Positions 46,790-57,220 are shown, numbered from the stretch's first letter. The stretch is 64,000 nucleotides of DNA from an uncultured Bacteroidales bacterium (GCA_944323805.1 CALUTW010000004.1:1-64000); one strand, 5' to 3'. Program-made: numbers and translations. The notes: generated from the letters alone by a model not told the origin.

Positions 46790-49354
46790 TCAGTTAATAG
46801 TTGTATTTCCATCTTCTCCTGCACCTGTTTCCGGCAGGGACTCATCTCCGGAAGGCAACTGCGAAACATCTTCATCCTGCTTCACTTCTTCTTCACTCCT
46901 GGCTACAGCCGAGACTGCCGCTATGGAATCCCCCTCCTTGATGTTTATGAGACGGACTCCCTGTGTCGCCCTTCCTGCCAGCCTGATATCGGATACGGAC
47001 ATCCTGATTGTAAGACCGGACCGGTTGATTATCATGAGGTCATCGTTGTCCGTCACATTCTTGATAGCGACGAGCTTGCCTGTCTTCTCTGTGATATTCA
47101 ATGTCTTCACGCCCTTTCCGCCTCTGCTTGTAAGCCGGTATTCATCGAAATCCGAACGTTTTCCATATCCGTGCTCGCTTACCACCAGGATAGTATGGGA
47201 AGCCGCATCTTCAGTCTCCGGATCGTAGCATACCATTCCGACAACCTCGTCATCGTCCTCGATATTTATGCCTCTTACTCCGGAAGCTGTACGTCCGAGC
47301 GGCCTTGCATCAGTCTCCTCAAACCTTACGCAACGCCCGTCATGACCGGCGAGGAAGATCTGGCATCTTCCGTTCGTCATGGCTGCCTCGAGAAGTTCGT
47401 CCCCGTCCCTTACGGTTATGGCGTTCACACCGTTAGCCCTTGGCCTTGAATATGCCTCAAGAGATGTCTTCTTGATGATGCCGCGCTTCGTAGCCAGTAC
47501 AATATAGGTATTGTTGACATAGTCCGCGTCCTTGAGGTCCCTGACATTGATATATGCCTTAATCTGGTCTCCAGGCTCGATGTTGATGACATTCTGCAGG
47601 GCCCTTCCCTTGGAAGCCCTCGCCCCTTCAGGGATCTCATACACCTTCAGCCAGTAGCACCTTCCGCTGCTTGTGAACAGGAGCATGGTACTGTGCATGT
47701 TCGCGACATATATATGCTCGATGAAATCCTCGTCACGCGTGTTGCTGCCCTTGATGCCGACACCGCCGCGGTTCTGCGTCCTGTATTCGGTCAGAGGCGT
47801 ACGCTTGATATAGCCGAGATGCGATATGGTAATGACCACATCATCGTCAGGATAGAAGTCCTCCGGATTGAATTCCTCGGCAGACATGGCTATTTCAGTC
47901 CTCCGGGCATCCCCGTACTTCTCCTTCAGGGCCATGGTCTCCTGCTTTACAATCTCCATCTGCTTGTCATAGCTTGCAAGGACCTCCTCACAATAATTGA
48001 TGAACTTCATAAGCTCATCATATTCATTCTGCAGCTTCTCCCTTTCAAGTCCTGTCAGCTGGCGGAGCCTCATCTCGACAATGGCAGATGCCTGGGCATC
48101 CGTAAAGTCGAATCTGGACATGAGCTCCCCTTTAGCCTCATCGACGGTCTTCGAAGCCCTTATTATATTGATTATCTCGTCTATTACATCAAGAGCCTTC
48201 AGGAGCCCCTCAAGAATATGCGCACGTTTCCTGGCCTTGTCGAGGTCGAACTTTGTCCTCCTGATGATGACATTGTGCCTGTGCTCCACGAAATATCTGA
48301 TAAGGTCCTTCAGATTCAGGGTCCTCGGCCGGCCGTTCACAAGTGCGACATTGTTTACCGAGAAGCTCGACTGCAGCGGAGTATATTTGAAGAGCATATT
48401 CAGGACGACATTGGAATTTGCATCCTTCTTCAGCTTTATCACGACCCTGACTCCCTCCCTCGAGGTCTCGTCGTTCACATATGATATGCCCTCTATCTTC
48501 TTGGACTCGACAAGCTCCGCAATCTTCTCGATCATCTCGCGCTTGTTGACCATATACGGGATCTCCGTCACAACGATGGTCTCACGCCCGGACTCGCTTA
48601 CCTCTATCTCTGTCTTCGAGCGGATGACTATGCGTCCGCGGCCTGTCTCGAATGCATCGCGGATCCCCTGACGGCCCTGGATTATGCCACCCGTCGGGAA
48701 ATCAGGTCCCTTGATATAATGCATCAGTTCATCGACGGAAATATCCGGATTGTCGACATATGCACAGATTGCATCGCAGCACTCGCCGAGATTATGCGGG
48801 GCCATATTGGTGGCCATTCCCACCGCAATACCCGAAGAGCCGTTCAGGAGAAGCAGCGGGGCCTTGGTAGGCAACACTGTAGGCTCCTGCAGCGAATCGT
48901 CGAAATTGTTCTGGAAATCAACGGTGTCCTTGTCAATGTCCGCAAGCACTTCGTCGGTCATCTTCTCCAGCTTGGCCTCCGTATATCGCATGGCGGCGAC
49001 AGGGTCACCGTCCATAGAGCCGAAATTTCCCTGTCCGAACACAAGCGGGTATCTCAGGTTCCAGTTCTGGGCCATCCTGACCATTGCCTCGTACACACTG
49101 GAGTCTCCATGCGGATGGAACTTTCCGAGCACCTCTCCGACAATCCTCGCGGATTTCTTGGTCTGCCCGTTATAGGAAAGCCCGAGCCCGGACATCCCGA
49201 ACAGCACTCTCCGCTGCACAGGCTTCATACCGTCCCTCACATCAGGAAGAGCCCTTGAGACAATCACTGACATAGAATAGTCAATATACGCGCTGCGCAT
49301 CTCCTGGTCTATGTTCACCGTCTCGATTCTCCCTGTCTTTACCTCATTATCCAT
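46790..49354 (-). CDS. gyrA: DNA gyrase subunit A
   Basis: An 854-residue GyrA. The N-terminal breakage-reunion domain has the quinolone region [17 protein letters not shown] and the catalytic tyrosine in AMRYTEAKL; the C-terminal pinwheel carries the GyrA box variant [10 protein letters not shown], which favours gyrase over topoisomerase IV (ParC). The C-terminal tail is acidic. The serine at the main quinolone position is unchanged and the acidic residue four positions on is Glu, a natural form. A -7 box TAACTTTG (49399-49392, minus strand) lies about 38 bases upstream. The TPR gene follows. Confidence 0.96.
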   Translation of the reverse strand: MDNEVKTGRIETVNIDQEMRSAYIDYSMSVIVSRALPDVRDGMKPVQRRVLFGMSGLGLSYNGQTKKSARIVGEVLGKFHPHGDSSVYEAMVRMAQNWNLRYPLVFGQGNFGSMDGDPVAAMRYTEAKLEKMTDEVLADIDKDTVDFQNNFDDSLQEPTVLPTKAPLLLLNGSSGIAVGMATNMAPHNLGECCDAICAYVDNPDISVDELMHYIKGPDFPTGGIIQGRQGIRDAFETGRGRIVIRSKTEIEVSESGRETIVVTEIPYMVNKREMIEKIAELVESKKIEGISYVNDETSREGVRVVIKLKKDANSNVVLNMLFKYTPLQSSFSVNNVALVNGRPRTLNLKDLIRYFVEHRHNVIIRRTKFDLDKARKRAHILEGLLKALDVIDEIINIIRASKTVDEAKGELMSRFDFTDAQASAIVEMRLRQLTGLEREKLQNEYDELMKFINYCEEVLASYDKQMEIVKQETMALKEKYGDARRTEIAMSAEEFNPEDFYPDDDVVITISHLGYIKRTPLTEYRTQNRGGVGIKGSNTRDEDFIEHIYVANMHSTMLLFTSSGRCYWLKVYEIPEGARASKGRALQNVINIEPGDQIKAYINVRDLKDADYVNNTYIVLATKRGIIKKTSLEAYSRPRANGVNAITVRDGDELLEAAMTNGRCQIFLAGHDGRCVRFEETDARPLGRTASGVRGINIEDDDEVVGMVCYDPETEDAASHTILVVSEHGYGKRSDFDEYRLTSRGGKGVKTLNITEKTGKLVAIKNVTDNDDLMIINRSGLTIRMSVSDIRLAGRATQGVRLINIKEGDSIAAVSAVARSEEEVKQDEDVSQLPSGDESLPETGAGEDGNTTIN

Positions 49355-49437
49355 ATGATATTTTCCCGATTTATTACATTAGCATAGTCTGCAAAGTTAA
49401 AAAAAAATATTAAATTAGCGAGATATTACTTGCAAGT

Positions 49438-51837
49438 ATGGAAATAAAGATATCAGACGAACTTAATGCGATAATCAACTTTTCCCGGGAAGAAGCCATG
49501 AGGACAGGAAGTTACGGCATATCGCCGGACCACCTGTTCCTCGGGATACTGCGCCATGGGAACAATGTCGCCTCCGGCATACTGCAAAGCCTCGGCACGG
49601 ACATGGCCGAATTCAAGCAGTATATCGACAGGCATGTATTTACAAACGAGCAGATTCCATTTTCGGAAATAGACCATATAACATTTTCAAGGGGCTCCCA
49701 GAACATCCTGAGCATCACGGTGCTGGAGGCCACACGGCTGAATTGCAGGGAAGCATCGTCCCAGCATCTGCTGCTTGCCCTGTGCCGGAACACGGGCAGC
49801 TATGGGCAGGGGTATCTGCGCGACAATGGCATAGACTACGGAAGAATCATATCCCACATGGAGAAGAACGGGCTGCTCGGGAGGACTTCCGAAGAAGAGA
49901 ATGACGGCAGCAGGAACGATGAGGAAGAATCCGGAAAAGAGAGCCAGCCGTCGGTCCTCGGCATGTACGGCACAGACCTCGTCAAGGCCGCAGAGGAAGG
50001 CAGGCTGGACCCTGTGGAAGGCAGGGAAGAGGAGATGATGCGGGTCATCCAGATCCTCGGCCGGAGGAAAAAGAACAATCCGATGCTCGTCGGGGAGCCG
50101 GGAGTCGGCAAATCCGCGATTGTCGAGGGGATAGCGGCCAGAATCGCCTCCGGAAACGTGCCGTCAGCCCTGTCAGGGAAAAGGATAATATCACTCGACA
50201 TAGCTTCAGTAGTCGCAGGCACCAAATTCAGGGGAGATTTCGAGAAAAGGCTGAAATCGATAATCCGGGAACTGACGCAGAACCCGGATATCATCGTCTT
50301 CATAGATGAATTCCATACCATAGTCGGTGCCGGAGGGACATCAGGCAGCCTGGATGCAGCCAATATGCTCAAGCCTGCCCTTGCCAGGGGCGACATCAGA
50401 TGCATCGGGGCAACAACAATGGATGAGTTCACACGGATCGTGGAAAAGGACGGTGCGCTTGACAGGAGATTCCAGAAAGTCGTCATCGGTCCGAACGACA
50501 TAGACCAGGCGATCAATATACTCAGACGGCTCCAGCCGAGATACGAGAGCTTCCATAATGTCAGGTACTCCCCTCAGGCCATCACGGCATGTGCAGAGCT
50601 GACGGACAAGTACATCCCTGAACGGTGCCTGCCGGACAAGGCCATCGACGCCATGGATGAGGCCGGCTCAATGGCCAGGCTCGGTGCCGACAGGAATGCA
50701 CGCACTGGAGGAGACAGACAGACAGTCACGGTAACTGCCGAGGACATTGCCACCACAGTATCAAGGATGACCGGGATACCTGTAATCAAGGTCGCCGAAA
50801 GCGAAGGCAGCAGGCTTCTGAAAATGAAGGATACGCTCAAAGCCAGAATCATAGGGCAGGACGAAGCCGTCGAGACGGTGGTCCGGGCGATACAGAGGAA
50901 CCGCGCCGGGATAAAGGAGCCGGGCAAGCCGGTAGGGACATTCCTGTTCTTCGGGCCTACCGGTGTCGGGAAGACCCAGCTGGCCAAATCAATTGCTGAA
51001 ATCCTGTTCGATTCGGAGGACAGCCTCATCAGAATCGACATGAGTGAATACATGGAGAAATTCTCAGTATCAAGGCTTATCGGTGCGCCTCCGGGCTATG
51101 TCGGATATGAGGAGGGAGGACAGCTGAGCGAAAAGGTTCGCAGAAAGCCATACAGCGTCATCCTGCTCGATGAGATAGAGAAGGCGCATCCTGACATCTT
51201 CAACATCCTGCTCCAGATACTCGATGAGGGCCGTCTGACAGACAGCATGGGCAGGACCGTCAGCTTCAGGAACACCATCATCATCATGACCTCCAACGTG
51301 GGAAGCCGCGAAATCGACGAATACGGTAGCGGGATAGGCTTCAGCTTTTCGGCAAAGGACAAGGACGCCGGCAGGAAGGCAGTCCTTTCAAAGGCTGTCA
51401 GAAAGATATTCCCTCCCGAATTCCTCAACAGGATTGACGGGCAGATATATTTCAACCCGCTGTCCCGTGAAGACATATACAGGATCATAGACATTGAGCT
51501 GAAAAGCCTGAAGCAGCGGATCAGCCGTGAAGGCTACAGACTCAATGTGACACCGGCGGCAAGACGCATTATCGCCGAGGCGGGATATGACCCTAAATTC
51601 GGGGCCCGGCCGCTGAAACGTGCCATACAGCAATATGTTGAAGACCCTGTCTCGGAACTGATAATCTCAGAACGGGCAATCGGGGCCAAGGGATCCGGCA
51701 GAGAGATTATCCGTGTGGGCCTCTCCCCAGACAGGAAAAGCACTTCAGCAGCCCTTTCCGGTCCGGCCTCAGGCATGGGTGACATCGAGAAGTTCGAGGT
51801 CCATCTCCTTGATCATGTCCAGCAGGAAAAGGTATGA
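49438..51837 (+). CDS. clpC: ClpC-type AAA+ unfoldase
   Basis: A 799-residue class I Clp ATPase with an N-terminal Clp repeat domain (1-145), a first AAA module (GEPGVGKSA, IVFIDEFHT), a short middle region and a second module (GPTGVGKTQLAKS, VILLDEIEKAHPD, LNRIDGQIYF). It unfolds proteins for ClpP. The middle domain is shorter than in ClpB, excluding a disaggregase; ClpC and ClpA are the choices, and ClpC is the usual name in Bacteroidetes. Its last 69 bases overlap a small minus-strand frame. Confidence 0.92.
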   Translation: MEIKISDELNAIINFSREEAMRTGSYGISPDHLFLGILRHGNNVASGILQSLGTDMAEFKQYIDRHVFTNEQIPFSEIDHITFSRGSQNILSITVLEATRLNCREASSQHLLLALCRNTGSYGQGYLRDNGIDYGRIISHMEKNGLLGRTSEEENDGSRNDEEESGKESQPSVLGMYGTDLVKAAEEGRLDPVEGREEEMMRVIQILGRRKKNNPMLVGEPGVGKSAIVEGIAARIASGNVPSALSGKRIISLDIASVVAGTKFRGDFEKRLKSIIRELTQNPDIIVFIDEFHTIVGAGGTSGSLDAANMLKPALARGDIRCIGATTMDEFTRIVEKDGALDRRFQKVVIGPNDIDQAINILRRLQPRYESFHNVRYSPQAITACAELTDKYIPERCLPDKAIDAMDEAGSMARLGADRNARTGGDRQTVTVTAEDIATTVSRMTGIPVIKVAESEGSRLLKMKDTLKARIIGQDEAVETVVRAIQRNRAGIKEPGKPVGTFLFFGPTGVGKTQLAKSIAEILFDSEDSLIRIDMSEYMEKFSVSRLIGAPPGYVGYEEGGQLSEKVRRKPYSVILLDEIEKAHPDIFNILLQILDEGRLTDSMGRTVSFRNTIIIMTSNVGSREIDEYGSGIGFSFSAKDKDAGRKAVLSKAVRKIFPPEFLNRIDGQIYFNPLSREDIYRIIDIELKSLKQRISREGYRLNVTPAARRIIAEAGYDPKFGARPLKRAIQQYVEDPVSELIISERAIGAKGSGREIIRVGLSPDRKSTSAALSGPASGMGDIEKFEVHLLDHVQQEKV

Positions 51838-51894
51838 TGATTCGGAGGAAATGATAGAGCTGAGTGAATCGATGTTAAAATCAGTATTTTTCAT
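51769..51894 (-). CDS. Possible 41-residue protein antisense to the clpC end
   Basis: A 41-codon frame starting at 51894 (MKNTDFNIDSLSSIISSESS) and ending in LELLDVTHA. Codon choice looks like that of real genes nearby (GAC, ATC, AAG, GAG, CTC). A perfect -7 box TACCTTTG lies at 51944-51937 on the minus strand, 42 bases before the ATG, though no good -33 was found. It overlaps the clpC 3' end by 69 bases. I recognise no family; it could be a small protein or a chance frame within an antisense transcript. Confidence 0.4.
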   Translation of the reverse strand: MKNTDFNIDSLSSIISSESSYLFLLDMIKEMDLELLDVTHA

Positions 51895-51936
51895 GGCATT
51901 GGAATTTAAATCATTCTGTTTATCTGTCTTATGATG

Positions 51937-51944
51937 CAAAGGTA
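51937..51944 (-). promoter_or_regulatory. Possible -7 box antisense to clpC
   Basis: On the minus strand TACCTTTG is a perfect Bacteroidales -7 box. The nearest TTG upstream is 26 bases away, longer than normal. It would drive a transcript across the 41-codon frame and into clpC antisense. Confidence 0.4.
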
Positions 51945-51985
51945 GGGTTCGCTTGTACCAGACTGCTGCACAATTGAAATATTTT

Positions 51986-52651
51986 ATGAAAAAAATGACA
52001 GGACTTGTGATATTCGACCTTGACGGGACACTGCTCAACACGATTGAAGACCTCGGGACAGCATGCAATCATGCCCTCAGGATGTGCGGATGCCCGGAAA
52101 GGAACATGGAGGAGTATAACATGCTCGTCGGCAGAGGCATATACAACCTTTTCATCGGGGCCCTGCCTGAAGGCATGAAGACGAAGGAAATGGCACTCAG
52201 GATGAAAGAACACTTCATACCGTACTATGATGCCCACAAATGCGACATGACGCGGCCATATCCCGGAATTCCGGAGCTTCTGGAAAAGATCGGCGAAGCC
52301 GGCATCCGGATGGGGATAGCATCGAACAAGTACCAGGACGGGACAGAGAAGCTTGTCAGGCACTTTTTCGGGAAGCACGACTTTGTCAGGATACTCGGAC
52401 AGAGGGAAGGACAGCCGATAAAGCCTGACCCGGAAATAGTATATGAGATAATGTCATGTGCCGGAATCCGGGACAAGGGGGAAATCATCTATACCGGGGA
52501 TTCAGACGTGGACATGCAGACAGGGAACAATGCCAGTGTCCGGACTGTCGGCGTGACATGGGGATTCCGGAGCAGGCAGGAACTGGAGGCATGCTCTCCA
52601 TGGAGACTTGCAGACAATGCCGGGGAACTGGCACGGATCATCGGAGTCTGA
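51986..52651 (+). CDS. HAD-family phosphatase, phosphoglycolate phosphatase type
   Basis: A 221-residue HAD subfamily IA phosphatase. Motif I is FDLDGTLLNT (nucleophile and general acid), motif II IASNKYQ, motif III lysine in IKPDPEIVYE and motif IV YTGDSDVDM. A helical cap lies between motifs I and II. Such proteins dephosphorylate 2-phosphoglycolate or related small phosphates; substrate is not fixed by sequence. The start at 51986 is preferred over the frame's earlier ATG at 51953; an ATG at 51995 is also possible. The next gene follows 22 bases later. Confidence 0.86.
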   Translation: MKKMTGLVIFDLDGTLLNTIEDLGTACNHALRMCGCPERNMEEYNMLVGRGIYNLFIGALPEGMKTKEMALRMKEHFIPYYDAHKCDMTRPYPGIPELLEKIGEAGIRMGIASNKYQDGTEKLVRHFFGKHDFVRILGQREGQPIKPDPEIVYEIMSCAGIRDKGEIIYTGDSDVDMQTGNNASVRTVGVTWGFRSRQELEACSPWRLADNAGELARIIGV

Positions 52652-52673
52652 CATCAACTGGACTTAAACACAT

Positions 52674-53834
52674 ATGGCTATGGAAAAGGAAAGGAACATA
52701 GACAGGCTTGCAAGATATATCATATATACCGCCCTGGCGGCAGTAATCTGCATCATATGCTGGTTCTTCCGCGACGTCATAGTATACATGGTGGCCGCAG
52801 GTGTTGTCGCACTTATCGGACGCCCGCTCATGAATTTCTTCAATTCATTGAAGATAAAGGGGAAAGGACTCCCGTCCTGGCTTTATGCAATCCTGACGCT
52901 GATAATAATACTCGGGATTTTCCTGTCTGTCGTCACTATGCTCGTCCCGATAATATCCGGCATCGCCAAGGACATCTCGATGGCAAACATCGAAAGTGCC
53001 GCCAAATCCGTTGTGACCGCACTGAAGGACCTAAACGGGTTCCTGGCCGCGACATTCCCTTCACTCGGACCTGATTTCAGGATTGAGACGGCCCTTCTGA
53101 ACAGCCTCAAGGGATTTGCCGACATATCCACATTCTCCTCGTTCTTCAGCTCAGCAGCATCATTCATCGCAAGTTTCGGCATAGGGCTTTTTGCCGTGAT
53201 GTTCATATCATTCTTCTTCCTTAAGGATGAGAAGCTCTTTCCGGATATCATAGCCGCCCTTGTACCCGACAGGCATGAGCAGAATGCAAGGGAAGCATAC
53301 GGGGATATCGAGCACCTCCTTTCAAGATATTTCATAGGCCTGATCATAGAAATGGCCGGAGTGGCCCTCATAGATTTCATCGGCCTGATGTTCATTGCAA
53401 GGCTCGGGTTCAACGCATCAATCGGAATCGCGGTAGTATGCGGTGTAATGAATATCATCCCGTACGTCGGCCCATGGCTGGGAGGGGCGATCGGGACAAT
53501 ACTCGCAATCACAATGAGATATTTCTGCATGGGAGGGACGGGGCTCGATGTGAACTTCTGGATATTCATCATAATACTGGTCGCAATCTTCATGGCCTCC
53601 CAGATCATAGACAACTACATCTTCCAGCCGATAGTATACTCAAGCAGCATAAAGGCAAATGCGCTTGAAGTATTCATAGTGCTCCTCATGGCAGGACATA
53701 TAGGAGGCATCCTCGGCATGCTCGTCGCAATTCCGTGCTACACGGTCTTCAGGGTCATTGCCGGCAGATTCTTCTGGCACATCAAGTTTGTCAGGAAACT
53801 CATAGGAGAAAAAACAGACAAGACACATGAATAA
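52674..53834 (+). CDS. AI-2E family transporter (PerM/YdiK type)
   Basis: A 386-residue membrane protein with seven or eight hydrophobic segments. The family pattern is present: an N-terminal pair of helices (YIIYTALAAVICIICWFF), a long amphipathic periplasmic stretch, then FFLKDEKLFPDII, LGFNASIGIAVVCGVMNIIPYVGPWLGG and IIDNYIFQPIVYSSSIKANA. Despite the name, members range from autoinducer export to sodium/proton antiport; the role here is open. It overlaps the next esterase gene by eight bases. Confidence 0.88.
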   Translation: MAMEKERNIDRLARYIIYTALAAVICIICWFFRDVIVYMVAAGVVALIGRPLMNFFNSLKIKGKGLPSWLYAILTLIIILGIFLSVVTMLVPIISGIAKDISMANIESAAKSVVTALKDLNGFLAATFPSLGPDFRIETALLNSLKGFADISTFSSFFSSAASFIASFGIGLFAVMFISFFFLKDEKLFPDIIAALVPDRHEQNAREAYGDIEHLLSRYFIGLIIEMAGVALIDFIGLMFIARLGFNASIGIAVVCGVMNIIPYVGPWLGGAIGTILAITMRYFCMGGTGLDVNFWIFIIILVAIFMASQIIDNYIFQPIVYSSSIKANALEVFIVLLMAGHIGGILGMLVAIPCYTVFRVIAGRFFWHIKFVRKLIGEKTDKTHE

Positions 53835-54816
53835 ATTGAATGTAAGGATGGACATGATACTGAAAACTGTCGCCGTCGCGGCCGCAATACTTGCTGCAAG
53901 CGCAGACCTCACATGCCGTGAAACCGGACAGGCGTCCCCGGACGGAACATATAAATATGCAGAAAAGGGCTTCGAAGACCTTTTCATGGACATATATTAT
54001 CCTGACGCAGGAAGTGCCACAGCAGACCTGGACGGCAATGCGAAGCCTGTGGTAATATTCATGTTCGGAGGAGGCTTCTTCTCAGGAGAAAGGGACAATC
54101 CTGCATATGCCAGATGGTTCGATGCCTTGACCGCAAACGGATACATGGTCGTGAGCATAGACTACCGGCTCGGGCTCAAAGGGAGTGACAAGGCCGGGAT
54201 AGCACAGGTAAACCTTATCGACAATGCGATACATATGGCTGTCGAAGACCTTTTCAGTGCCACTGAATTTCTCCTCTACAATGCAGATGTCCTGGAGATA
54301 GACCCGGACAACATCGTCATAAGCGGCTCATCCGCAGGGGCAATAGCTGTCCTGCAGGCCGATTACGAACTTTCCAACGGCAGTCCTTGTGCCGAAGTAC
54401 TGCCTGTCGGGTTCCGCTATGCCGGAGTCATGGCATTTTCAGGGGCGATACTCACAAGGGACTGGGGACTCCGCTACAAGACCCCGCCTGCACCTGTACT
54501 GCTGCTGCACGGCACGGAAGACAGGATAGTCAACTACGGACAGATCAGGTTCTTCAATCTCGGGCTTTACGGGGCGGACAAGATCGCGAAAAGATTCAGG
54601 AAGGAAGGCTACCTGTACAATATAATAAGATTTGCCGGTCACGGACATGAAATAGCTGGATGCATGTACGAGACACTTCCGTACCAGCTGCACTTTCTCG
54701 AAGAGAACATAATGGCGGGAAGCCGAAAAGTGATAGATGCCACAGTCGATGACCCGGCAATACCTTCCGGCGAGGGCGGCTCAAGGACAAGAAAAGAACT
54801 GTACGGCGGCAACTGA
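53827..54816 (+). CDS. Exported alpha/beta-hydrolase (carboxylesterase type)
   Basis: A 329-residue esterase-like protein with an N-terminal hydrophobic export signal (ILKTVAVAAAILAASA; a cysteine in DLTC is a possible but weak lipobox). The oxyanion hole is FMFGGGFFSGE (HGGG-like), the nucleophile elbow ISGSSAGAIA, the acid HGTEDRIVN and the histidine FAGHGHEIAG. It belongs with the small secreted carbohydrate or carboxylic esterases. It overlaps the transporter stop by eight bases, so translation is coupled. It is convergent to the uridine phosphorylase gene (4-base gap). Confidence 0.82.
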   Translation: MNKLNVRMDMILKTVAVAAAILAASADLTCRETGQASPDGTYKYAEKGFEDLFMDIYYPDAGSATADLDGNAKPVVIFMFGGGFFSGERDNPAYARWFDALTANGYMVVSIDYRLGLKGSDKAGIAQVNLIDNAIHMAVEDLFSATEFLLYNADVLEIDPDNIVISGSSAGAIAVLQADYELSNGSPCAEVLPVGFRYAGVMAFSGAILTRDWGLRYKTPPAPVLLLHGTEDRIVNYGQIRFFNLGLYGADKIAKRFRKEGYLYNIIRFAGHGHEIAGCMYETLPYQLHFLEENIMAGSRKVIDATVDDPAIPSGEGGSRTRKELYGGN

Positions 54817-54820
54817 CCTG

Positions 54821-55720
54821 CTACCGTACAGATGCAAGCTTCTTCAATGACAGCTCCACAAGGTCATGCACTACTGGCTTGTAATCAGTGTTGCTGCTCT
54901 TCAGATACCTGTGTGCAATAATTGCGCAGACAGTACCTGCATTATGTCCGAGATGGGCGGCAAGGCCGGCTATGGCAGAGCCTTCCATCTCAAAATTGGT
55001 AATCCTGTATCCTCCGAAAGAGAAGGTCTCGAACTTCCGGATCATATCCGGCATCGCAAGAGGCAGTCTCAACACCCTGCCCTGCGGGCCATAGAAACCG
55101 GATGCGGAGACGGTCATGCCTGGAACCGTACAGTCTGCGAACAGCTCGGACATTCCCTTGCCCGCCCTGACAAAATAAGGGTCCGGAAGATGCTCATTCC
55201 ACCCTACATGCTTCTTGAATGCAGCCTCGAAATCCGGCAGCGATATGGCATCCCTGTCGGCATACCAGTTCAGAAGCCCGTCTGCACCGATGGATATGTG
55301 GGAAAAAACAAATGCCCCGAGAGGGACCTCCGGCTGTATTGCCCCGGACGTCCCGATCCTCAGTATATTCAGTGAGCGTTTTTCCTTGCGGATCATCCTC
55401 GTCCCGAAATCTATGTTGGCAAGGGCATCGAGCTCGTTCATGACAATGTCGATATTGTCAGTACCTATACCGGTGGACAATACGGTCACACGCACTCCGG
55501 CATATTTTCCGGTCACGGAGACGAACTCCCGCGACTGATGCCTGAACTCCTGCTCCGTCAGATGCCCGGCCACCATGTCGACACGTCCGGGGTCGCCGAC
55601 AAGAATCACATTGTCTGCAAGTTCCTCCGGTCTCATATGGATATGAAAGACAGAACCGTCATCATTGATGATGAGTTCCGATCCGGCTATAGGCCTGTTT
55701 TCTGAATCCGCATATGCCAT
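54821..55720 (-). CDS. udp: Uridine phosphorylase (nucleoside phosphorylase family)
   Basis: A 299-residue phosphorylase splitting nucleosides with phosphate. Motifs are VILVGDPGRVDMVAGHL (phosphate site), VLSTGIGTDNIDIVMNEL, RIGTSGAIQPEVPLG and the ribose/base site TNFEMEGSAIAGLAAHLG. It is longer than E. coli Udp (253) but fits the Bacteroidetes form. The start at 55720 has GGAGG five bases upstream; earlier in-frame ATGs fall too close to the -7 box TATATTTG and are disfavoured. Pyrimidine specificity is the likely call; purine use cannot be excluded. Confidence 0.85.
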   Translation of the reverse strand: MAYADSENRPIAGSELIINDDGSVFHIHMRPEELADNVILVGDPGRVDMVAGHLTEQEFRHQSREFVSVTGKYAGVRVTVLSTGIGTDNIDIVMNELDALANIDFGTRMIRKEKRSLNILRIGTSGAIQPEVPLGAFVFSHISIGADGLLNWYADRDAISLPDFEAAFKKHVGWNEHLPDPYFVRAGKGMSELFADCTVPGMTVSASGFYGPQGRVLRLPLAMPDMIRKFETFSFGGYRITNFEMEGSAIAGLAAHLGHNAGTVCAIIAHRYLKSSNTDYKPVVHDLVELSLKKLASVR

Positions 55721-55777
55721 AGTCTCCTCCATTTGTCTTAACATTTTTCAAATATAGTTTTTTATGGCAAATTTTCC

Positions 55778-55785
55778 TATTTTTG
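55778..55785 (+). promoter_or_regulatory. Probable -7 box of the DUF4293 gene
   Basis: TATTTTTG fits TAnnTTTG; the -33 region is a T run (55757-55764) rather than a clear TTG. It is 60 bases ahead of the ATG. Confidence 0.45.
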
Positions 55786-55845
55786 CGTGTGTTTTCAGAC
55801 ATCCGCTGCCGTCAGGCACAGAACAGACCATAAAAACAGAACCAT

Positions 55846-56280
55846 ATGTGGCAAAGAATCCAGACTTTATACCTCGCTGTCTCGACAATACTGATAGCCT
55901 CGCTTCTGATGTGCAATGTCGGGGTAATAATCGGCCCTGAAGGAACGGAAGAGCCGGTCAGATATTACGAGAACATTGTATATCTGATATTTATCGTGAT
56001 GATAATATCCGGTAACGGCTTTACACTCTTCTCATACAAGGCAAGAATGATACAGATGCGCCTCAGCGTCATCGAGGCAATCATCATGACCGCCTTCCAG
56101 ATATGGATAGGCTTCGATTTCCTGCGCATGCGCAACGACAGCGAACTGGTATTCTCAATCACTGCCGTATTCCCGATAATAGCCGCAATCCTCAATGTGA
56201 TGGCTGCCAGGAACATCGCCCTGGATGAAGCAATGGTACAGTCGGCATACAGGCTGCGTCAGAGCAGGAGGAAGAAATAA
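55846..56280 (+). CDS. DUF4293 membrane protein
   Basis: A 144-residue protein with four membrane segments (YLAVSTILIASLLMCNVGVI, NIVYLIFIVMIISGNGFTLF, AIIMTAFQIWIGFDFL, ITAVFPIIAAILNVMAARNI) and a basic C-terminus (RLRQSRRKK). The start MWQRIQTLYL is the DUF4293 hallmark, a family widespread in Bacteroidetes with no known function. It is convergent with the LytTR gene, whose stop is two bases away. Confidence 0.88.
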   Translation: MWQRIQTLYLAVSTILIASLLMCNVGVIIGPEGTEEPVRYYENIVYLIFIVMIISGNGFTLFSYKARMIQMRLSVIEAIIMTAFQIWIGFDFLRMRNDSELVFSITAVFPIIAAILNVMAARNIALDEAMVQSAYRLRQSRRKK

Positions 56281-56281
56281 G

Positions 56282-57220
56282 TCAGGACTGGCCATCAGGC
56301 TGCGCGGGCGTGACATGTCCCTTGCCGGAGAACCTTGACAGTATGTCCTCGACATATGTCTTCGTTACCGGGATAGGCGATATGCCGTCACTGTCCATAT
56401 CTATGAAATAGCCCTCGTTCTCCTTCCTGAGGGATTTTACCCTTCCGGTATTGATTATGTACTTCCTGTTGCAGCGCACAAGGGACGAGCCGCGGAAGCT
56501 TTCCTCCACAGTCCTCAGCCTGCACCGGAGCATGTACATCTTCAGCGAGTTCCGGCTGTCGGTATACCAGACCTTTATATAATTGTCATCCGACTCGATA
56601 TAGCACAGGTCCGAAAGGAGTACGCAAAGCTTCAGTGCGCCGTTATTGTCAAAGAAGGATATACGGCTGTCTTCCCGACCCTCTGCCGCGCCCGATCCCG
56701 ATGGTTGTCCTGCAGACTGCGCAGCCTGTGCGGAGCCCTGAGGGACGATATCCTTGCAGTCCACCAGACGGATTGTCTTGTCCCTCTCGCTTATCATGAA
56801 ATACATTGCCGAAAGTGAATACGGGATAAGGAGCGATATCGAGCCATAAAGGAAAGCCTTCAGGAAGACCTGCAGGGCAGACATATCTTCAGGATGTATG
56901 ACATCAAAAGTGACAAAGGTATAGAAAAGGCATATGATGACAACCTCGGCCACGCACCACAACACATAATGGAGATATGTCATCTGAAACAGATTGCGGG
57001 TCTTGTACATCAGCACCTTGCTGGCAATCATGAAAAGGATGGATATCGCGATGAAACCAGCCGTGAAAAGGAAGAAGACCGAATTGCCGAGCCTGAACCA
57101 TGCCGTATCCGAAAAAGGGATATAGAGATTGAGGAACACGACTGCAAAAAGCACCGCAAAGGTCAGTGTACCTGTAAGCTGGTGCTTCTCCAGAAGATAT
57201 TTCGGGAACCTCCGCCTCAT
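56282..57220 (-). CDS. Membrane-anchored LytTR-family regulator
   Basis: A 312-residue regulator with four hydrophobic segments in the first 145 residues (TLTFAVLFAVVFLNLYIPF, FLFTAGFIAISILFMIA) and a C-terminal LytTR DNA-binding domain of about 100 residues (LCYIESDDNYIKVWYTDSRN, MLRCRLRTVEESF, VRCNRKYIINTGRV). There is no receiver domain, so the signal probably acts through the membrane part. The start at 57220 is set by the promoter: the longer frame would begin at a TTG inside the -7 box. It is divergent from the fab operon. Target unknown. Confidence 0.88.
   Translation of the reverse strand: MRRRFPKYLLEKHQLTGTLTFAVLFAVVFLNLYIPFSDTAWFRLGNSVFFLFTAGFIAISILFMIASKVLMYKTRNLFQMTYLHYVLWCVAEVVIICLFYTFVTFDVIHPEDMSALQVFLKAFLYGSISLLIPYSLSAMYFMISERDKTIRLVDCKDIVPQGSAQAAQSAGQPSGSGAAEGREDSRISFFDNNGALKLCVLLSDLCYIESDDNYIKVWYTDSRNSLKMYMLRCRLRTVEESFRGSSLVRCNRKYIINTGRVKSLRKENEGYFIDMDSDGISPIPVTKTYVEDILSRFSGKGHVTPAQPDGQS

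Noticed and set aside
46790..49354. Possible quinolone-resistance change in GyrA (Glu where E. coli has Asp87)
   Set aside because: Glu at this position is natural in several species (for example Staphylococcus), and the key serine is unchanged.
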